Assembly: GCA_023426575.1 (NCBI GenBank)
Contig: JAFAAL010000001.1
Location: 1-64,000, forward strand
Origin: Bacillota bacterium
GTDB taxonomy: Bacteria > Bacillota > Clostridia > Saccharofermentanales > DTU023
Direction: 5' to 3'
Length of the DNA stretch: 64,000 nt
Under the pieces are notes generated by a model, which did no database searches, was not told where the DNA came from, and saw only the letters and a list, made by a program, of their open reading frames with translations. Below, piece by piece: positions 1 through 7,839 of the stretch. The first letter of the stretch is position 1, and every line of letters begins with the position of its first letter. A program made the translations under genes and the position numbers.

Positions 1-1071
1 GGCGAAGCTCAGGCCGCCCAGCTGATCAAGGCGCAGCTGACAGAGCTTGGCTACAGCTTTGAGAGTCAGCCCTTTGCCTTTAATGACCGTGGCCAGCAGC
101 TGCAGTCCGAAAATATCATCGTCAAGATCACGGGTCGCGGCTTCGCGCTCGACAGCGACTACAAGCCCGAGGAGACTGTCCTCGACGGCCAGACGCCGCC
201 GAGCATCCTCGAGGGGCGAAGACTCTATATCCTCGCCCACTACGATACCGCTGCCGTCGAAGATCCGGCGCTGGCACTTGAGGAGCGCACGGGGATCCCC
301 GCCTTCCAGCAAGCGGACGGCCTGCACGACAATGCTGCCGCCGTCGCCGTCCTGATGACCCTGGCTAAAGAGGCCAAGAAGCTCACCCCTGGCTATGATC
401 TCTACCTCGTCTTCTCTGGGGCAGCTCATGCTGACTTTGCAGGCGCACGCGCCCTCCTCTCGAGCTTAAACGAGAACGATAAGTCATTGACGGATTGCGT
501 CATCAATCTCGCTGCCGTCTACGCGGGCGATAAGATCTACGCCCACGCGGGGCAAAATTCTGTGACTGGCGAGAATTCAAAGGACTACAGCCTCCGTCGT
601 AAGCTCTATGAGGTCACAGACATCTACTACAACAATCTCCTCTTGACCCATAACAACTTCGCGATCTATACGAACCAGTCTCTCGTTCGCGTGACCCATC
701 CAGTCCTTGGCTATCCGGTCAGCTATCGAGAGTGGACCCTTTATGAGAGCGATCACAGCCCCTTTGACCGCGCGGGCTGGCCCATTGTCTTTATCCAGTC
801 TGGACAATACGACTTCGACTCAGAACAGCAGACCTTCCGCGAGAGTACGGACCCCTTCTTCAACGCGTCGGGCGGACGGATCAGCGGAACCGGCTTCGAT
901 GCCAGCGGCATCCTCCTCCCTCACTTCGCCGCCGAACTGAGCGCCGCTCGTGCAGACGATGAGGAGGAGAGTGAGATAGCGATCGACCGACTCAATCGCA
1001 ATATCAATAATCTCGCCTTTGTCCTCCTGGAACTCAGCCGCAAGGCACCCCCTCACACGGAGATCAAATAA
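1..1071 (+). CDS. M28-type (aminopeptidase-like) protein, 5' end outside window, probably inactive
   Basis: The frame is open from base 1, so the start lies upstream; 356 residues are visible. The fold signature of zinc peptidase family M28 is recognisable: AHYD (visible residues 79-82), DGLHDNAAA (106-114, metal Asp expected at 110) and ESDHSPF (249-255, metal His at 252). However, the segment that normally carries the catalytic Glu pair (GEE.G..GS) reads SGAAHADFAG (139-148), and the usual NLD metal ligand reads NLA (169-171). Two metal ligands and the general base therefore seem to be missing. It may be a non-catalytic binding protein or a remnant. No signal peptide can be judged because the N-terminus is absent. 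The acyl-CoA ligase follows 30 nt downstream on the same strand. Family assignment is fairly firm; substrate and activity are unknown. Confidence 0.7.
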   Translation, partial: GEAQAAQLIKAQLTELGYSFESQPFAFNDRGQQLQSENIIVKITGRGFALDSDYKPEETVLDGQTPPSILEGRRLYILAHYDTAAVEDPALALEERTGIPAFQQADGLHDNAAAVAVLMTLAKEAKKLTPGYDLYLVFSGAAHADFAGARALLSSLNENDKSLTDCVINLAAVYAGDKIYAHAGQNSVTGENSKDYSLRRKLYEVTDIYYNNLLLTHNNFAIYTNQSLVRVTHPVLGYPVSYREWTLYESDHSPFDRAGWPIVFIQSGQYDFDSEQQTFRESTDPFFNASGGRISGTGFDASGILLPHFAAELSAARADDEEESEIAIDRLNRNINNLAFVLLELSRKAPPHTEIK

Positions 1072-1101
1072 TTCATCATAAAACATAACGAGGTTTATAA
1101 G

Positions 1102-3024
1102 ATGGACTTTATTCGCAATAGCAGTCTCGAAGAAAATGTGCGCCGCATTTTGCAACAGCCGCGCCACACAAGACACCCTGGCCCCGACGTCCTCTATAAG
1201 GAGCCCTTTAATCCCAGTCCCGAACTCGTCGATTTTCGCCAGATCCTCCATCGTACGCTAGAGCTCTTTGGCCAGCGTGACGCCTTCCTGATCAAGGAGC
1301 CGCGCGCCTTCGGCGAGACGACGAGCTTTGACAAGCGTGGCCTGCCAAAGCGCCTCGCCGACTATCGGGCCGTCAGTCACCAGCGCTATCTCAGTGATGT
1401 TAGGGCCATGGCCTCGATCTTTTACGGTCTCCCTCTTGACCTCGAGCTGAGCGCAAACTCCGATGAGCTCCTCGCGGCCGTGGAACGCGCTGCCCAGCCA
1501 GAGTACAAGCCGGAAAATCTCAGTCATGCAACGGCCATCATCGGCGAGACCCGCTATGAGTGGTACGTCAGCTACTTCGCCCTCGGTCAGGGCCAGACGA
1601 CGATTGTGCCGCTCGACCGCGAGCTGCCCGTCGACGAGCTCCTGAACTGCCTCCAGCGCGCTAAGTGTGACACCCTCTGCGTCGCTGGCGATCTGGTCGA
1701 TAAGATTCTGGAGCGCCGGGCGGAGCTGCCGCTGCTCAGGCGAATCATCTGCTTCGATGAGCTGCGTGAGGGCTGCCTCGACTTCTGGGAACTTTTAGAA
1801 CTCGGTCACAAGATCTACTCACAGAATCCCTATGTGGACAGTCTCCCCCTCGACCCCGAGGCCCTCTCCGTCCTCCTCTTCACCTCGGGGACCACTGCCA
1901 GGTCCAAGGCGGTCATGCTCTCGCAAAAATCGATCATCTATGAGCTGGACGCCTCCCTGAAAATTCATAAGATGTGTGAGCAGGACCGCTTCCTCTCCGT
2001 CCTCCCCCTGCACCACACCTATGAGTGCTCCTGCGGCTTCATTCTGCCGATCTACATTGGCGCCTCGGTCGCCGTCAGCGAGGGACTCCGCTATATCGCG
2101 CAAAACATTAAGGAGGCGCAGCCGACCATCATGCTGGTCGTCCCCCTGATGCTCGAGACTTTCTATAAGAAGCTCATGAAAAACATCAGAAGCTCCGCTG
2201 CCAAGACGCAGGGCTTCAAACTGGCCCTGCAGTTCTCGCGTCTCAGTCAGATGGTCGGGGTCGATCCGAGCCAGAAGCTCTTTAAGAAGGTCCACGACGC
2301 CTTCCCAGGTCTCGATGGCTTCATCGTCGGGGGAGCCGCCGTCGATGCCAAGCTCATGGCCGACTGGCGTGCCCTCGGCTTCAAATGCGTTCAGGGCTAT
2401 GGCATGACCGAGACCTCTCCGATCGTCTCCCTGAACCCCGATTATGCCCCCAAGGATAAGTCAGCAGGCCTGCCCATCCCCGGCACTGAGTTTCGGATTA
2501 TCAATGCGGATGAAAATGGGATTGGCGAGGTCATTGTCCGGGGCCCCGGTCTCATGATCGGCTACTATGACGATCCCGAGAAGACAGGCGAGGTCATCGA
2601 TGATGAGGGCTTCTACCACACAGGCGATCTCGGCTATCTCGACGAGGACTATTACCTGATTCTCACAGGGCGCAAGGCCAACCTCATCGTCTCTAAAAAT
2701 GGCAAGAATATCTTCCCCGAAGAAATCGAGTTCATGCTGAAGCAGTACCCGATCGTCGAGGAGGCCATCGTCCGCATGGGCCGAGACGATCGTGGCGAGG
2801 AGCAATTGATCGCAGAAATCTACCCCTCGAGAGCCTATATGGACGAGCATGAGGACTTCCTAAATCTCGATCTCGACCATCCCATGGTCAACGACTACTG
2901 CCTGCAGATCATCAAGGGAGTCAACCAGAAGCTCGTCTCCTATAAGCATCTGCGCTCCGTCTTTATCCGTACGGAACCCTTCCCCATGACTTCAAGTCGC
3001 AAGGTCAAGAGAAATGAACTCTAG
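1102..3024 (+). CDS. Long-chain acyl-CoA ligase (AMP-forming)
   Basis: 640 residues, the normal length for FadD/FadD15-like ANL-superfamily enzymes, which activate fatty acids through an acyl-AMP intermediate to acyl-CoA. Visible core motifs are the phosphate-binding loop LLFTSGTTARSKAVMLS (about residues 258-274), GYGMTETSP, YHTGDLGYLDEDYYLILTGR, and the C-terminal catalytic-lysine region MTSSRKVKRNEL at the extreme end. The loop departs from the usual TSGTTGxPKG (Ala-Arg-Ser in place of Gly-x-Pro), though Ser, Thr and Lys are kept. The start ATG has a GAGG-type site about 9 nt upstream. A strong hairpin terminator lies 46 nt after the stop. No signal peptide; cytosolic or membrane-associated. 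Substrate chain length is inferred from family resemblance only. Confidence 0.87.
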   Translation: MDFIRNSSLEENVRRILQQPRHTRHPGPDVLYKEPFNPSPELVDFRQILHRTLELFGQRDAFLIKEPRAFGETTSFDKRGLPKRLADYRAVSHQRYLSDVRAMASIFYGLPLDLELSANSDELLAAVERAAQPEYKPENLSHATAIIGETRYEWYVSYFALGQGQTTIVPLDRELPVDELLNCLQRAKCDTLCVAGDLVDKILERRAELPLLRRIICFDELREGCLDFWELLELGHKIYSQNPYVDSLPLDPEALSVLLFTSGTTARSKAVMLSQKSIIYELDASLKIHKMCEQDRFLSVLPLHHTYECSCGFILPIYIGASVAVSEGLRYIAQNIKEAQPTIMLVVPLMLETFYKKLMKNIRSSAAKTQGFKLALQFSRLSQMVGVDPSQKLFKKVHDAFPGLDGFIVGGAAVDAKLMADWRALGFKCVQGYGMTETSPIVSLNPDYAPKDKSAGLPIPGTEFRIINADENGIGEVIVRGPGLMIGYYDDPEKTGEVIDDEGFYHTGDLGYLDEDYYLILTGRKANLIVSKNGKNIFPEEIEFMLKQYPIVEEAIVRMGRDDRGEEQLIAEIYPSRAYMDEHEDFLNLDLDHPMVNDYCLQIIKGVNQKLVSYKHLRSVFIRTEPFPMTSSRKVKRNEL

Positions 3025-3070
3025 GGACATTTGCTAAGCGTCGAGTGACGGCGAAACTAAGATATGAAGA

Positions 3071-3118
3071 GGGATGCCTCAGTCGATATCCATCGTCTAA
3101 GAGGCATCCCTTTCCCTT
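3071..3118 (+). terminator. Rho-independent terminator after acyl-CoA ligase
   Basis: A perfect 10-bp inverted repeat, GGGATGCCTC (3071-3080) and GAGGCATCCC (3101-3110), encloses a 20-nt loop and is followed by TTTCCCTT. It ends the acyl-CoA ligase transcript and separates it from the small membrane protein gene. Confidence 0.75.
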
Positions 3119-3211
3119 GAGCTATTGGTACCACTTCTCTTGTTCGCTGTAAAATTCGTAAAACCTTCCGCGCTGAGCATATAATTCCTTTTAGCGAACA
3201 TTATTCAACTC

Positions 3212-3676
3212 ATGTTCTATCTCTTCCCGCCACTAATCCCCTTTGTCCTCATAGCCAATGGAGTCTGGGATGCCATTGTCTTTACGATCGCCATCAAGGT
3301 CCTCGGTCTGGCGATGGGCTGGAAAGACTACTTTAAGCACTGGATAAAAGTTGTCTTCTTCGGATTTCTCGCAGATGTCATCGGAGCTCTCTTCGCCTTG
3401 CCGGTCATGTTTGTTCCTTCCTCGAATTTTATCGACAGGATCACTGACGGGCTCGGTGGTTTCAAATTTACCTTCGAGTCTCTCCTCGTCTCTGTTCCAG
3501 CTCTCCTGATCAGCTCTTTTCTCATCTATTACTTCAACAAGAGATTCAGCTTTAAAGATCGAGAGCCTCTTGAGGCCCATCGTCTGAGCCTCATTCTCGC
3601 TATTTTTACCGCCCCCATCACCTTTATACTGCCCGTATATCGGATCCTGGACTTCTTTGGCGTCTCGGTCTATTGA
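3212..3676 (+). CDS. Small multi-pass membrane protein of unknown function
   Basis: 154 residues, strongly hydrophobic, with about four predicted membrane segments: about residues 5-35, 47-68, 88-107 and 125-148, separated by short charged loops (for example KDYFKHWIK and NKRFSFKDREPLEAHR). I recognise no family. The ATG at 3212 has no clear Shine-Dalgarno sequence. A TATAAT at 3180-3185 sits 26 nt upstream and could be its -10 element, giving a very short leader. The stop codon lies inside the -35 box of the following tRNA promoter. It is isolated from other protein genes, which argues for a stand-alone role. The open frame and hydrophobic periodicity support a real gene, but function cannot be stated. 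Confidence 0.6.
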   Translation: MFYLFPPLIPFVLIANGVWDAIVFTIAIKVLGLAMGWKDYFKHWIKVVFFGFLADVIGALFALPVMFVPSSNFIDRITDGLGGFKFTFESLLVSVPALLISSFLIYYFNKRFSFKDREPLEAHRLSLILAIFTAPITFILPVYRILDFFGVSVY

Positions 3677-3701
3677 CATTGATTTAAGACTCTTGTATGA
3701 T
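3673..3701 (+). promoter_or_regulatory. Sigma-70-type promoter of the tRNA cluster
   Basis: A consensus -35 TTGACA (3673-3678), a 17-nt spacer and a -10 TATGAT (3696-3701), placed 28 nt before tRNA-Met. This is the best consensus promoter seen in the window, as expected for stable RNA genes. Confidence 0.85.
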
Positions 3702-3729
3702 ACACGGGCGCTGTAGAAGCGGACGTTAC

Positions 3730-3806
3730 GGCGGCGTAGCTTAGTTGGTCAGAGCATCCGGTTCATACCCGGAGGGTCGTAGGTTCGACTCCTACCGCCG
3801 CCACCA
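3730..3806 (+). tRNA. tRNA-Met (CAT), elongator type
   Basis: 77 nt with encoded CCA. The acceptor stem GGCGGCG pairs with CGCCGCC (3796-3802). The anticodon arm is TCCGG-TTCATAC-CCGGA, anticodon CAT, and the T arm contains GGTTCGACTCC. The first base pair is G:C and the anticodon stem lacks the three G:C pairs of initiator tRNA, so this is an elongator Met tRNA. A lysidine-modified tRNA-Ile2 also carries CAT and is the alternative; the sequence alone does not fully exclude it. Confidence 0.9.
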
Positions 3807-3809
3807 GAT

Positions 3810-3884
3810 GGCCCGTTGGTCAAGAGGTTAAGACATCGCCCTTTCACGGCGGGGTCAGGGGTTCGATTCCCCTACGGGTCACCA
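3810..3884 (+). tRNA. tRNA-Glu (TTC)
   Basis: 75 nt with encoded CCA, three bases after tRNA-Met. The acceptor stem GGCCCGT pairs with ACGGGTC (3874-3880). The anticodon arm is CGCC-CTTTCAC-GGCG with anticodon TTC. The T-arm sequence GGTTCGATTCC is intact. Confidence 0.95.
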
Positions 3885-3915
3885 GGGATTCAGCCTCCGC
3901 TGAGTCCCTTTTTTT
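3885..3915 (+). terminator. Terminator between tRNA-Glu and tRNA-Val
   Basis: The stem GGGATTCAGC (3885-3894) and GCTGAGTCCC (3899-3908), 10 bp with one G:U pair and a 4-nt loop, is followed by an uninterrupted run of T up to 3915. The T-run directly abuts the first base of tRNA-Val, so it looks like a true intrinsic terminator or attenuator inside the tRNA cluster. Confidence 0.75.
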
Positions 3916-3992
3916 GGGCACTTAGCTCAGCTGGTTAGAGTACATGCTTCACACGCATGGGGTCGTTGGTTCGAGTCCAATAGTGCCCACCA
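3916..3992 (+). tRNA. tRNA-Val (CAC)
   Basis: 77 nt with encoded CCA. The acceptor stem GGGCACT pairs with AGTGCCC (3982-3988). The anticodon arm is CATGC-TTCACAC-GCATG, anticodon CAC, which reads GTG codons. No separate promoter is evident in the few bases before it, so it is probably made by read-through of the terminator at 3885-3915. The second Val isoacceptor (GAC) is at 32531-32607. Confidence 0.95.
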
Positions 3993-3996
3993 AATG

Positions 3997-4052
3997 AAGT
4001 GCTCGATACGATACAAGACTTTGTGCGTATTGGGCACTTTATATTTAATTTA
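3997..4052 (+). terminator. Terminator of the tRNA cluster
   Basis: AAGTGCTCGATACG (3997-4010) pairs with CGTATTGGGCACTT (4026-4039) along 14 positions with two G:U wobbles, followed by T-rich sequence (TATATTTAATTT). This is a long, stable hairpin suited to ending the tRNA transcript. Confidence 0.7.
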
Positions 4053-4078
4053 CTTTTAAAACTCACCCCCTCCCAATT

Positions 4079-4087
4079 TGATATACT
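4079..4087 (+). promoter_or_regulatory. Extended -10 promoter of the carboxypeptidase gene
   Basis: TGATATACT (TG-n-TATACT) lies 33 nt before the ATG at 4121. No good -35 is present at the expected distance, as in several other promoters of this window that carry an extended -10. Confidence 0.5.
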
Positions 4088-4120
4088 GGGCAGGATTACT
4101 TTGGAGGGAGTTTGCTCTCA

Positions 4121-5437
4121 ATGAGGTCTGCCAATCGAATCTATCTGCGAATCGATGGGCGCCGTCTGATCGCGGCGTTGCTCATCTTCTTTTTCTCCCT
4201 GACTTTTGCGCCTGGGCTGCGAGCTGAAGCTCACGCTGAGGCAGAAGAGATCATCTATCCCCAGCTTCTCCCGCAAGTGGCGAGAGCTGGAGTCGAGCCC
4301 TTGCAGCTTGATTTGTCAGATCTCGAACTCGGCTCGCCGAATGTCATCATTCGAGAGTTCTTTGGCGATGGCACTTATCGAGATTATCACCGGGAACTGG
4401 CCAGTGATACGATCTATCCGGCCTCGATGACCAAGATGATGTCGGTTCTGGTCATCTTACGGGAACTTAGAAAACAGGGGATTCCACTTCAAGAAACCGT
4501 GGAAGTCATCATGGAGGATGTGCAGGGGCTCGCGGCTGCGGGCGCGTCCATCATGGGACTTCTGATCGGCGAGCTCATTCCCATTCGCGAGGCTCTCTAC
4601 GGGGTTCTGCTTCCCTCCGGCTCTGATGCCCTCCGAGTTCTCCACCGCGTGACCATTCCCGATGAGGGGGCTTTTGTCCAAGAGATGAACAATACGGCAG
4701 CGGCCCTCGGCATGGTCGGAACACACTTTGCCAATTCGACGGGACTCTTCGATCCTTATAATTACGCGACGCCAGAAGATATGACCTTGCTCCTCCACTG
4801 TCTGCTGCAAGATCCGCTCTTTCGCGAGATCTGTGGGACCCGGGAGTATACGACCCCTCCCACCAACATGCATGGTGAAGGCATCGAGCTCCACCACACT
4901 ATTCACTATTATGGGGATAAGCTCGGCGTCGACAACTCTTCCATAACGGGTGGTAAGACGGGCTGGCTACCTCAGGCGGGCTATTGCTTCACCTCCTTTC
5001 GCACCTTTGGCGATCGCCTGATTATCGTTTCAACAGAGAGGGCCAAGGAGGCGGGCGAGCAGATCTCCGACCATGCGAAGATCTATCGCTATCTCGAGAA
5101 TAATCTCCCAGCTCTCCCTGATGATGTCTTCCTGCCAAGCCTCGAGGCTCGCTGGGCGACCAAGCTCACGGAACGCGAGGCGGCTGTGGAGACGGCGGGG
5201 CCTCTGAAACCACCTCAGGTGGAACATTTAAGCTCTGAGACAGCCTCTCTCGACATGCCGATCTTAGAGACGCTCGGGGCCAGCGAGGCCAATGACTATA
5301 TGCGCCAGCGGCAGAAGCAGAAAAATCTCAAAACGGCCAAATATATCGGGGCAGCTCTCCTCGTCTTGCTCGCCTTTGGCCTCGTCCGCCAGAGACAGCG
5401 TCGGAGGCGTCGCTATCGCCGGCCGAAGCGTCTTTAA
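4121..5437 (+). CDS. D-alanyl-D-alanine carboxypeptidase (peptidase S11 / low-molecular-weight PBP)
   Basis: 438 residues. It trims the terminal D-Ala from peptidoglycan stem peptides outside the membrane. The N-terminus has a signal peptide (RRLIAALLIFFFSLTFA then small residues). The nucleophile motif SxxK is seen in YPASMTKMM and the KTG motif in GGKTGWLPQAGY. The middle SxN motif, usually SGN, reads PSGSDALRV, so Asn is replaced by Ser. The C-terminus carries a membrane segment (YIGAALLVLLAFGLV) followed by a very basic tail rich in Arg, so the enzyme is probably anchored twice or the tail binds anionic polymers. I chose ATG 4121 because GGAGGGAG (4103-4110) is well spaced from it; an in-frame TTG at 4112 is too close to that site. 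It is transcribed alone. Confidence 0.88.
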   Translation: MRSANRIYLRIDGRRLIAALLIFFFSLTFAPGLRAEAHAEAEEIIYPQLLPQVARAGVEPLQLDLSDLELGSPNVIIREFFGDGTYRDYHRELASDTIYPASMTKMMSVLVILRELRKQGIPLQETVEVIMEDVQGLAAAGASIMGLLIGELIPIREALYGVLLPSGSDALRVLHRVTIPDEGAFVQEMNNTAAALGMVGTHFANSTGLFDPYNYATPEDMTLLLHCLLQDPLFREICGTREYTTPPTNMHGEGIELHHTIHYYGDKLGVDNSSITGGKTGWLPQAGYCFTSFRTFGDRLIIVSTERAKEAGEQISDHAKIYRYLENNLPALPDDVFLPSLEARWATKLTEREAAVETAGPLKPPQVEHLSSETASLDMPILETLGASEANDYMRQRQKQKNLKTAKYIGAALLVLLAFGLVRQRQRRRRRYRRPKRL

Positions 5438-5440
5438 TTT

Positions 5441-5469
5441 TTTACTTCAATAGTCATATTTGCTATATT
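5441..5469 (+). promoter_or_regulatory. Promoter of the rnf operon
   Basis: -35-like TTTACT (5441-5446), 17-nt spacer and -10 TATATT (5464-5469) preceded by TGC, giving an extended -10 TGCTATATT. Transcription would begin near 5476, about 50 nt before rnfC. Confidence 0.6.
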
Positions 5470-5524
5470 AGTGGATGCGTTGTGACGATTTTTCGTCAAC
5501 TGCCTGAGAAAGTGAGGATGATGT

Positions 5525-6868
5525 ATGGATTTATTTTCTCGTGCTGGAATTCATCCGCCCGAGTCCAAGCATACTGAACACGCAGAACTCAAAGTTCTCC
5601 GTAAATTTCCGCTCATTCGAATCCCCCTCCAACAGCAAATTGGCCCTGGGACGACCGCCGCAGTGAAAAAGGGCGATGCCGTCACCGTCGGGCAAGTGAT
5701 CGGTGAACCTATCGCTCCAATGTCTGTGCCGATCCACAGCTCTGTCTCGGGAAGCGTTGAGCGCATCGTCAATGAGATTCAACATTCGGGACGCCCGATG
5801 TCCGTGATTGAGATCAAAAATGACTTCAAGGACACGATCTGCCCAGATCTTGCCGTGCCAGAAGTGCACGATCGCGAGTCATTTTGTGCCGCGGTGAGGG
5901 CCTCTGGCCTCGTCGGCCTCGGTGGCGCTGGCTTCCCTACTCACTTTAAACTCAATCCCCCTCCCGATAAGAAGATCGACATGCTGCTGGTCAATGGTAT
6001 GGAGTGTGAACCTTATATCACTTCAGACGACCTGCAGATGCGCGAATATAAAGAGGAAATTGTCGAGGGGATACGTCTCGTTCTCCACCACCTCGGTATA
6101 CCGCAGGCGATCATCGGGGTTGAACACAATACCCCCGTCGCCAACGCGCGGCTGCGAGATTATATCAAGGAGCAGGGACTAAGCGGCCAGATCAAGCTGC
6201 TGAGTCAGCGGGCGCGCTATCCGCTCGGCGCTGAGAAGATGCTGATCTACCGCCTGACAGGGCGCATCGTCCCCGAGGGGGGACTGCCCCATGATGTCGG
6301 CTGTCTCGTCCTCAATGTCGGCACCTGCCGCATGATTCACCAATATCTGACGACGGGGATGCCCCTCGTCAGTAAGATCATCACTTTAGATGGTGAGGCC
6401 GTCCGTCGCCCAGGCAATTATGAGGTGCCGATCGGCGCTCCCATTCAGACGGTGGTCGACCTCTCTGGCGGCTTCCAGAAGAGTGCCGCAAAGATCATCA
6501 TGGGCGGCCCGATGATGGGCGTCGCAGTCTCCGACCTCAACGATCCAATTCTCAAAAACAATAACGCGATCCTGCTCTTCTCGGCAGAACAGGCGGCCAT
6601 CCCTGAGGAGTCTGCCTGTATTCTCTGTGGCCGCTGCACGCGCTCATGTCCCATGGGACTCGTGCCGACGGCGCTCGACCAGGCAGCTCGCAAGGAGAAC
6701 GCTGAGAAACTCCAGGACTTCTATGTCATGGACTGTATTGAGTGTGGCTGCTGCACCTATGTCTGCCCCGCTAAGCGCTTCTTAGTGCAAAACATTCGCG
6801 TGGGTAAGCAGATTCTGCGCGAGGCCAGAGCCCGCGAGGCCGAAGTGGCCAAACGAGAGGAGGCCTAG
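5525..6868 (+). CDS. rnfC: Rnf electron transport complex subunit C
   Basis: 447 residues. RnfC is the peripheral NADH/FMN and iron-sulfur subunit of the membrane Rnf complex, which couples ferredoxin oxidation and NAD reduction to ion pumping. The N-terminal region and the GLGGAGFPTHFKL segment (the NADH/FMN-binding family signature shared with NuoF) are present. Two 4Fe-4S ferredoxin motifs lie near the C-terminus: CILCGRCTRSCPMG and CIECGCCTYVCPAK. Length fits the clostridial family. It opens the operon rnfCDGEAB; the stop is two bases from rnfD. GTGAGGATG just before the start supplies the ribosome binding site. Confidence 0.95.
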   Translation: MDLFSRAGIHPPESKHTEHAELKVLRKFPLIRIPLQQQIGPGTTAAVKKGDAVTVGQVIGEPIAPMSVPIHSSVSGSVERIVNEIQHSGRPMSVIEIKNDFKDTICPDLAVPEVHDRESFCAAVRASGLVGLGGAGFPTHFKLNPPPDKKIDMLLVNGMECEPYITSDDLQMREYKEEIVEGIRLVLHHLGIPQAIIGVEHNTPVANARLRDYIKEQGLSGQIKLLSQRARYPLGAEKMLIYRLTGRIVPEGGLPHDVGCLVLNVGTCRMIHQYLTTGMPLVSKIITLDGEAVRRPGNYEVPIGAPIQTVVDLSGGFQKSAAKIIMGGPMMGVAVSDLNDPILKNNNAILLFSAEQAAIPEESACILCGRCTRSCPMGLVPTALDQAARKENAEKLQDFYVMDCIECGCCTYVCPAKRFLVQNIRVGKQILREARAREAEVAKREEA

Positions 6869-6870
6869 TT

Positions 6871-7839
6871 ATGCAGATGTTAAAAGTTTCCGCATCTCCC
6901 CATATTCGCGACAATTCCACGAGCACTAAGATCATGGGCGATGTCCTGATCGCCCTTGCGCCTGCCCTCTTCTTTGCCTACTATGCCTTCGGCTGGCGCG
7001 CAGTCGTGCTGACGGCCGTGACCGTCTTGAGCTCTATCTTCTTTGAGTGGGGCGGCAATCTCCTGATGAAGCGACCGCAGACGATCGGCGATCTCTCGGC
7101 GGCTGTCACAGGACTCCTGCTCGCATTTAACTTCCCCGCCAATTTTCCGCTCTGGATGGCCGTCCTCGGCAGCTTTGTCGCCATCATTGGCAGCAAGTTG
7201 ATCTTTGGCGGTATGGGCCACAATATCACCAATCCAGCCCTGACAGCCCGCGTCTTCCTCCTCGTCTGCTTCCCCCAGGAGATGACCGACTTTTCAATTT
7301 TAGGAAGACATCTCGGCCTAGAGAATGCCTATGACCTCGTCTCAACGGCGACACCTCTCGGCATGGCCCGTGAAGGTGTGCGCAATCTCCCAGATCTCAG
7401 CGAGCTCTTTATCGGGCTGAAGGCGGGCTCCATCGGGGAGGTCTCAATCATCGCCCTCCTCATCGGTGCCGCCTATCTCCTGATTAAGAAGGTCATCGAT
7501 CCCTGGACCCCCATCGCCTTTATCGCCTCGACCCTCGTCATTGTGACCATCGCTGGGCAGAGTCCGCTCTATCACTTCTTGACCGGCGGTCTCATCCTCG
7601 GTGCCTTCTTTATGGCCACTGACTACGTCACCACGCCGTATTCGCCCAAGGGGAAATTCTTCTTTGGCCTCGGCTGTGGCATCATCACGGCCCTAATCCG
7701 CCTCTATGGCGCGACGCCTGAGGGGGTCTCCTACTCAATCCTCATCATGAATATTCTGACGCCGCACCTTAACAACTGGTGCAAGGAACGGCCGCTCAGC
7801 CACTATCACAATAAGCGAAAGGAGAAGGCCCATGCGTAA
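6871..7839 (+). CDS. rnfD: Rnf electron transport complex subunit D
   Basis: 322 residues, integral membrane subunit with many hydrophobic helices. RnfD carries covalently bound FMN on a Thr within an S-T-A-T-P-L-type motif, seen here as VSTATPLGMA near residue 165. GGMGHNITNPAL, typical of NqrB/RnfD proteins, is also present. It lies directly after rnfC (2-nt gap) and overlaps rnfG by 8 nt, which points to translational coupling and co-assembly. Confidence 0.95.
   Translation: MQMLKVSASPHIRDNSTSTKIMGDVLIALAPALFFAYYAFGWRAVVLTAVTVLSSIFFEWGGNLLMKRPQTIGDLSAAVTGLLLAFNFPANFPLWMAVLGSFVAIIGSKLIFGGMGHNITNPALTARVFLLVCFPQEMTDFSILGRHLGLENAYDLVSTATPLGMAREGVRNLPDLSELFIGLKAGSIGEVSIIALLIGAAYLLIKKVIDPWTPIAFIASTLVIVTIAGQSPLYHFLTGGLILGAFFMATDYVTTPYSPKGKFFFGLGCGIITALIRLYGATPEGVSYSILIMNILTPHLNNWCKERPLSHYHNKRKEKAHA

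Noticed and set aside
4112..4120. TTG start for the D,D-carboxypeptidase
   Set aside because: It lies one base after the ribosome binding site; the ATG at 4121 is better spaced.
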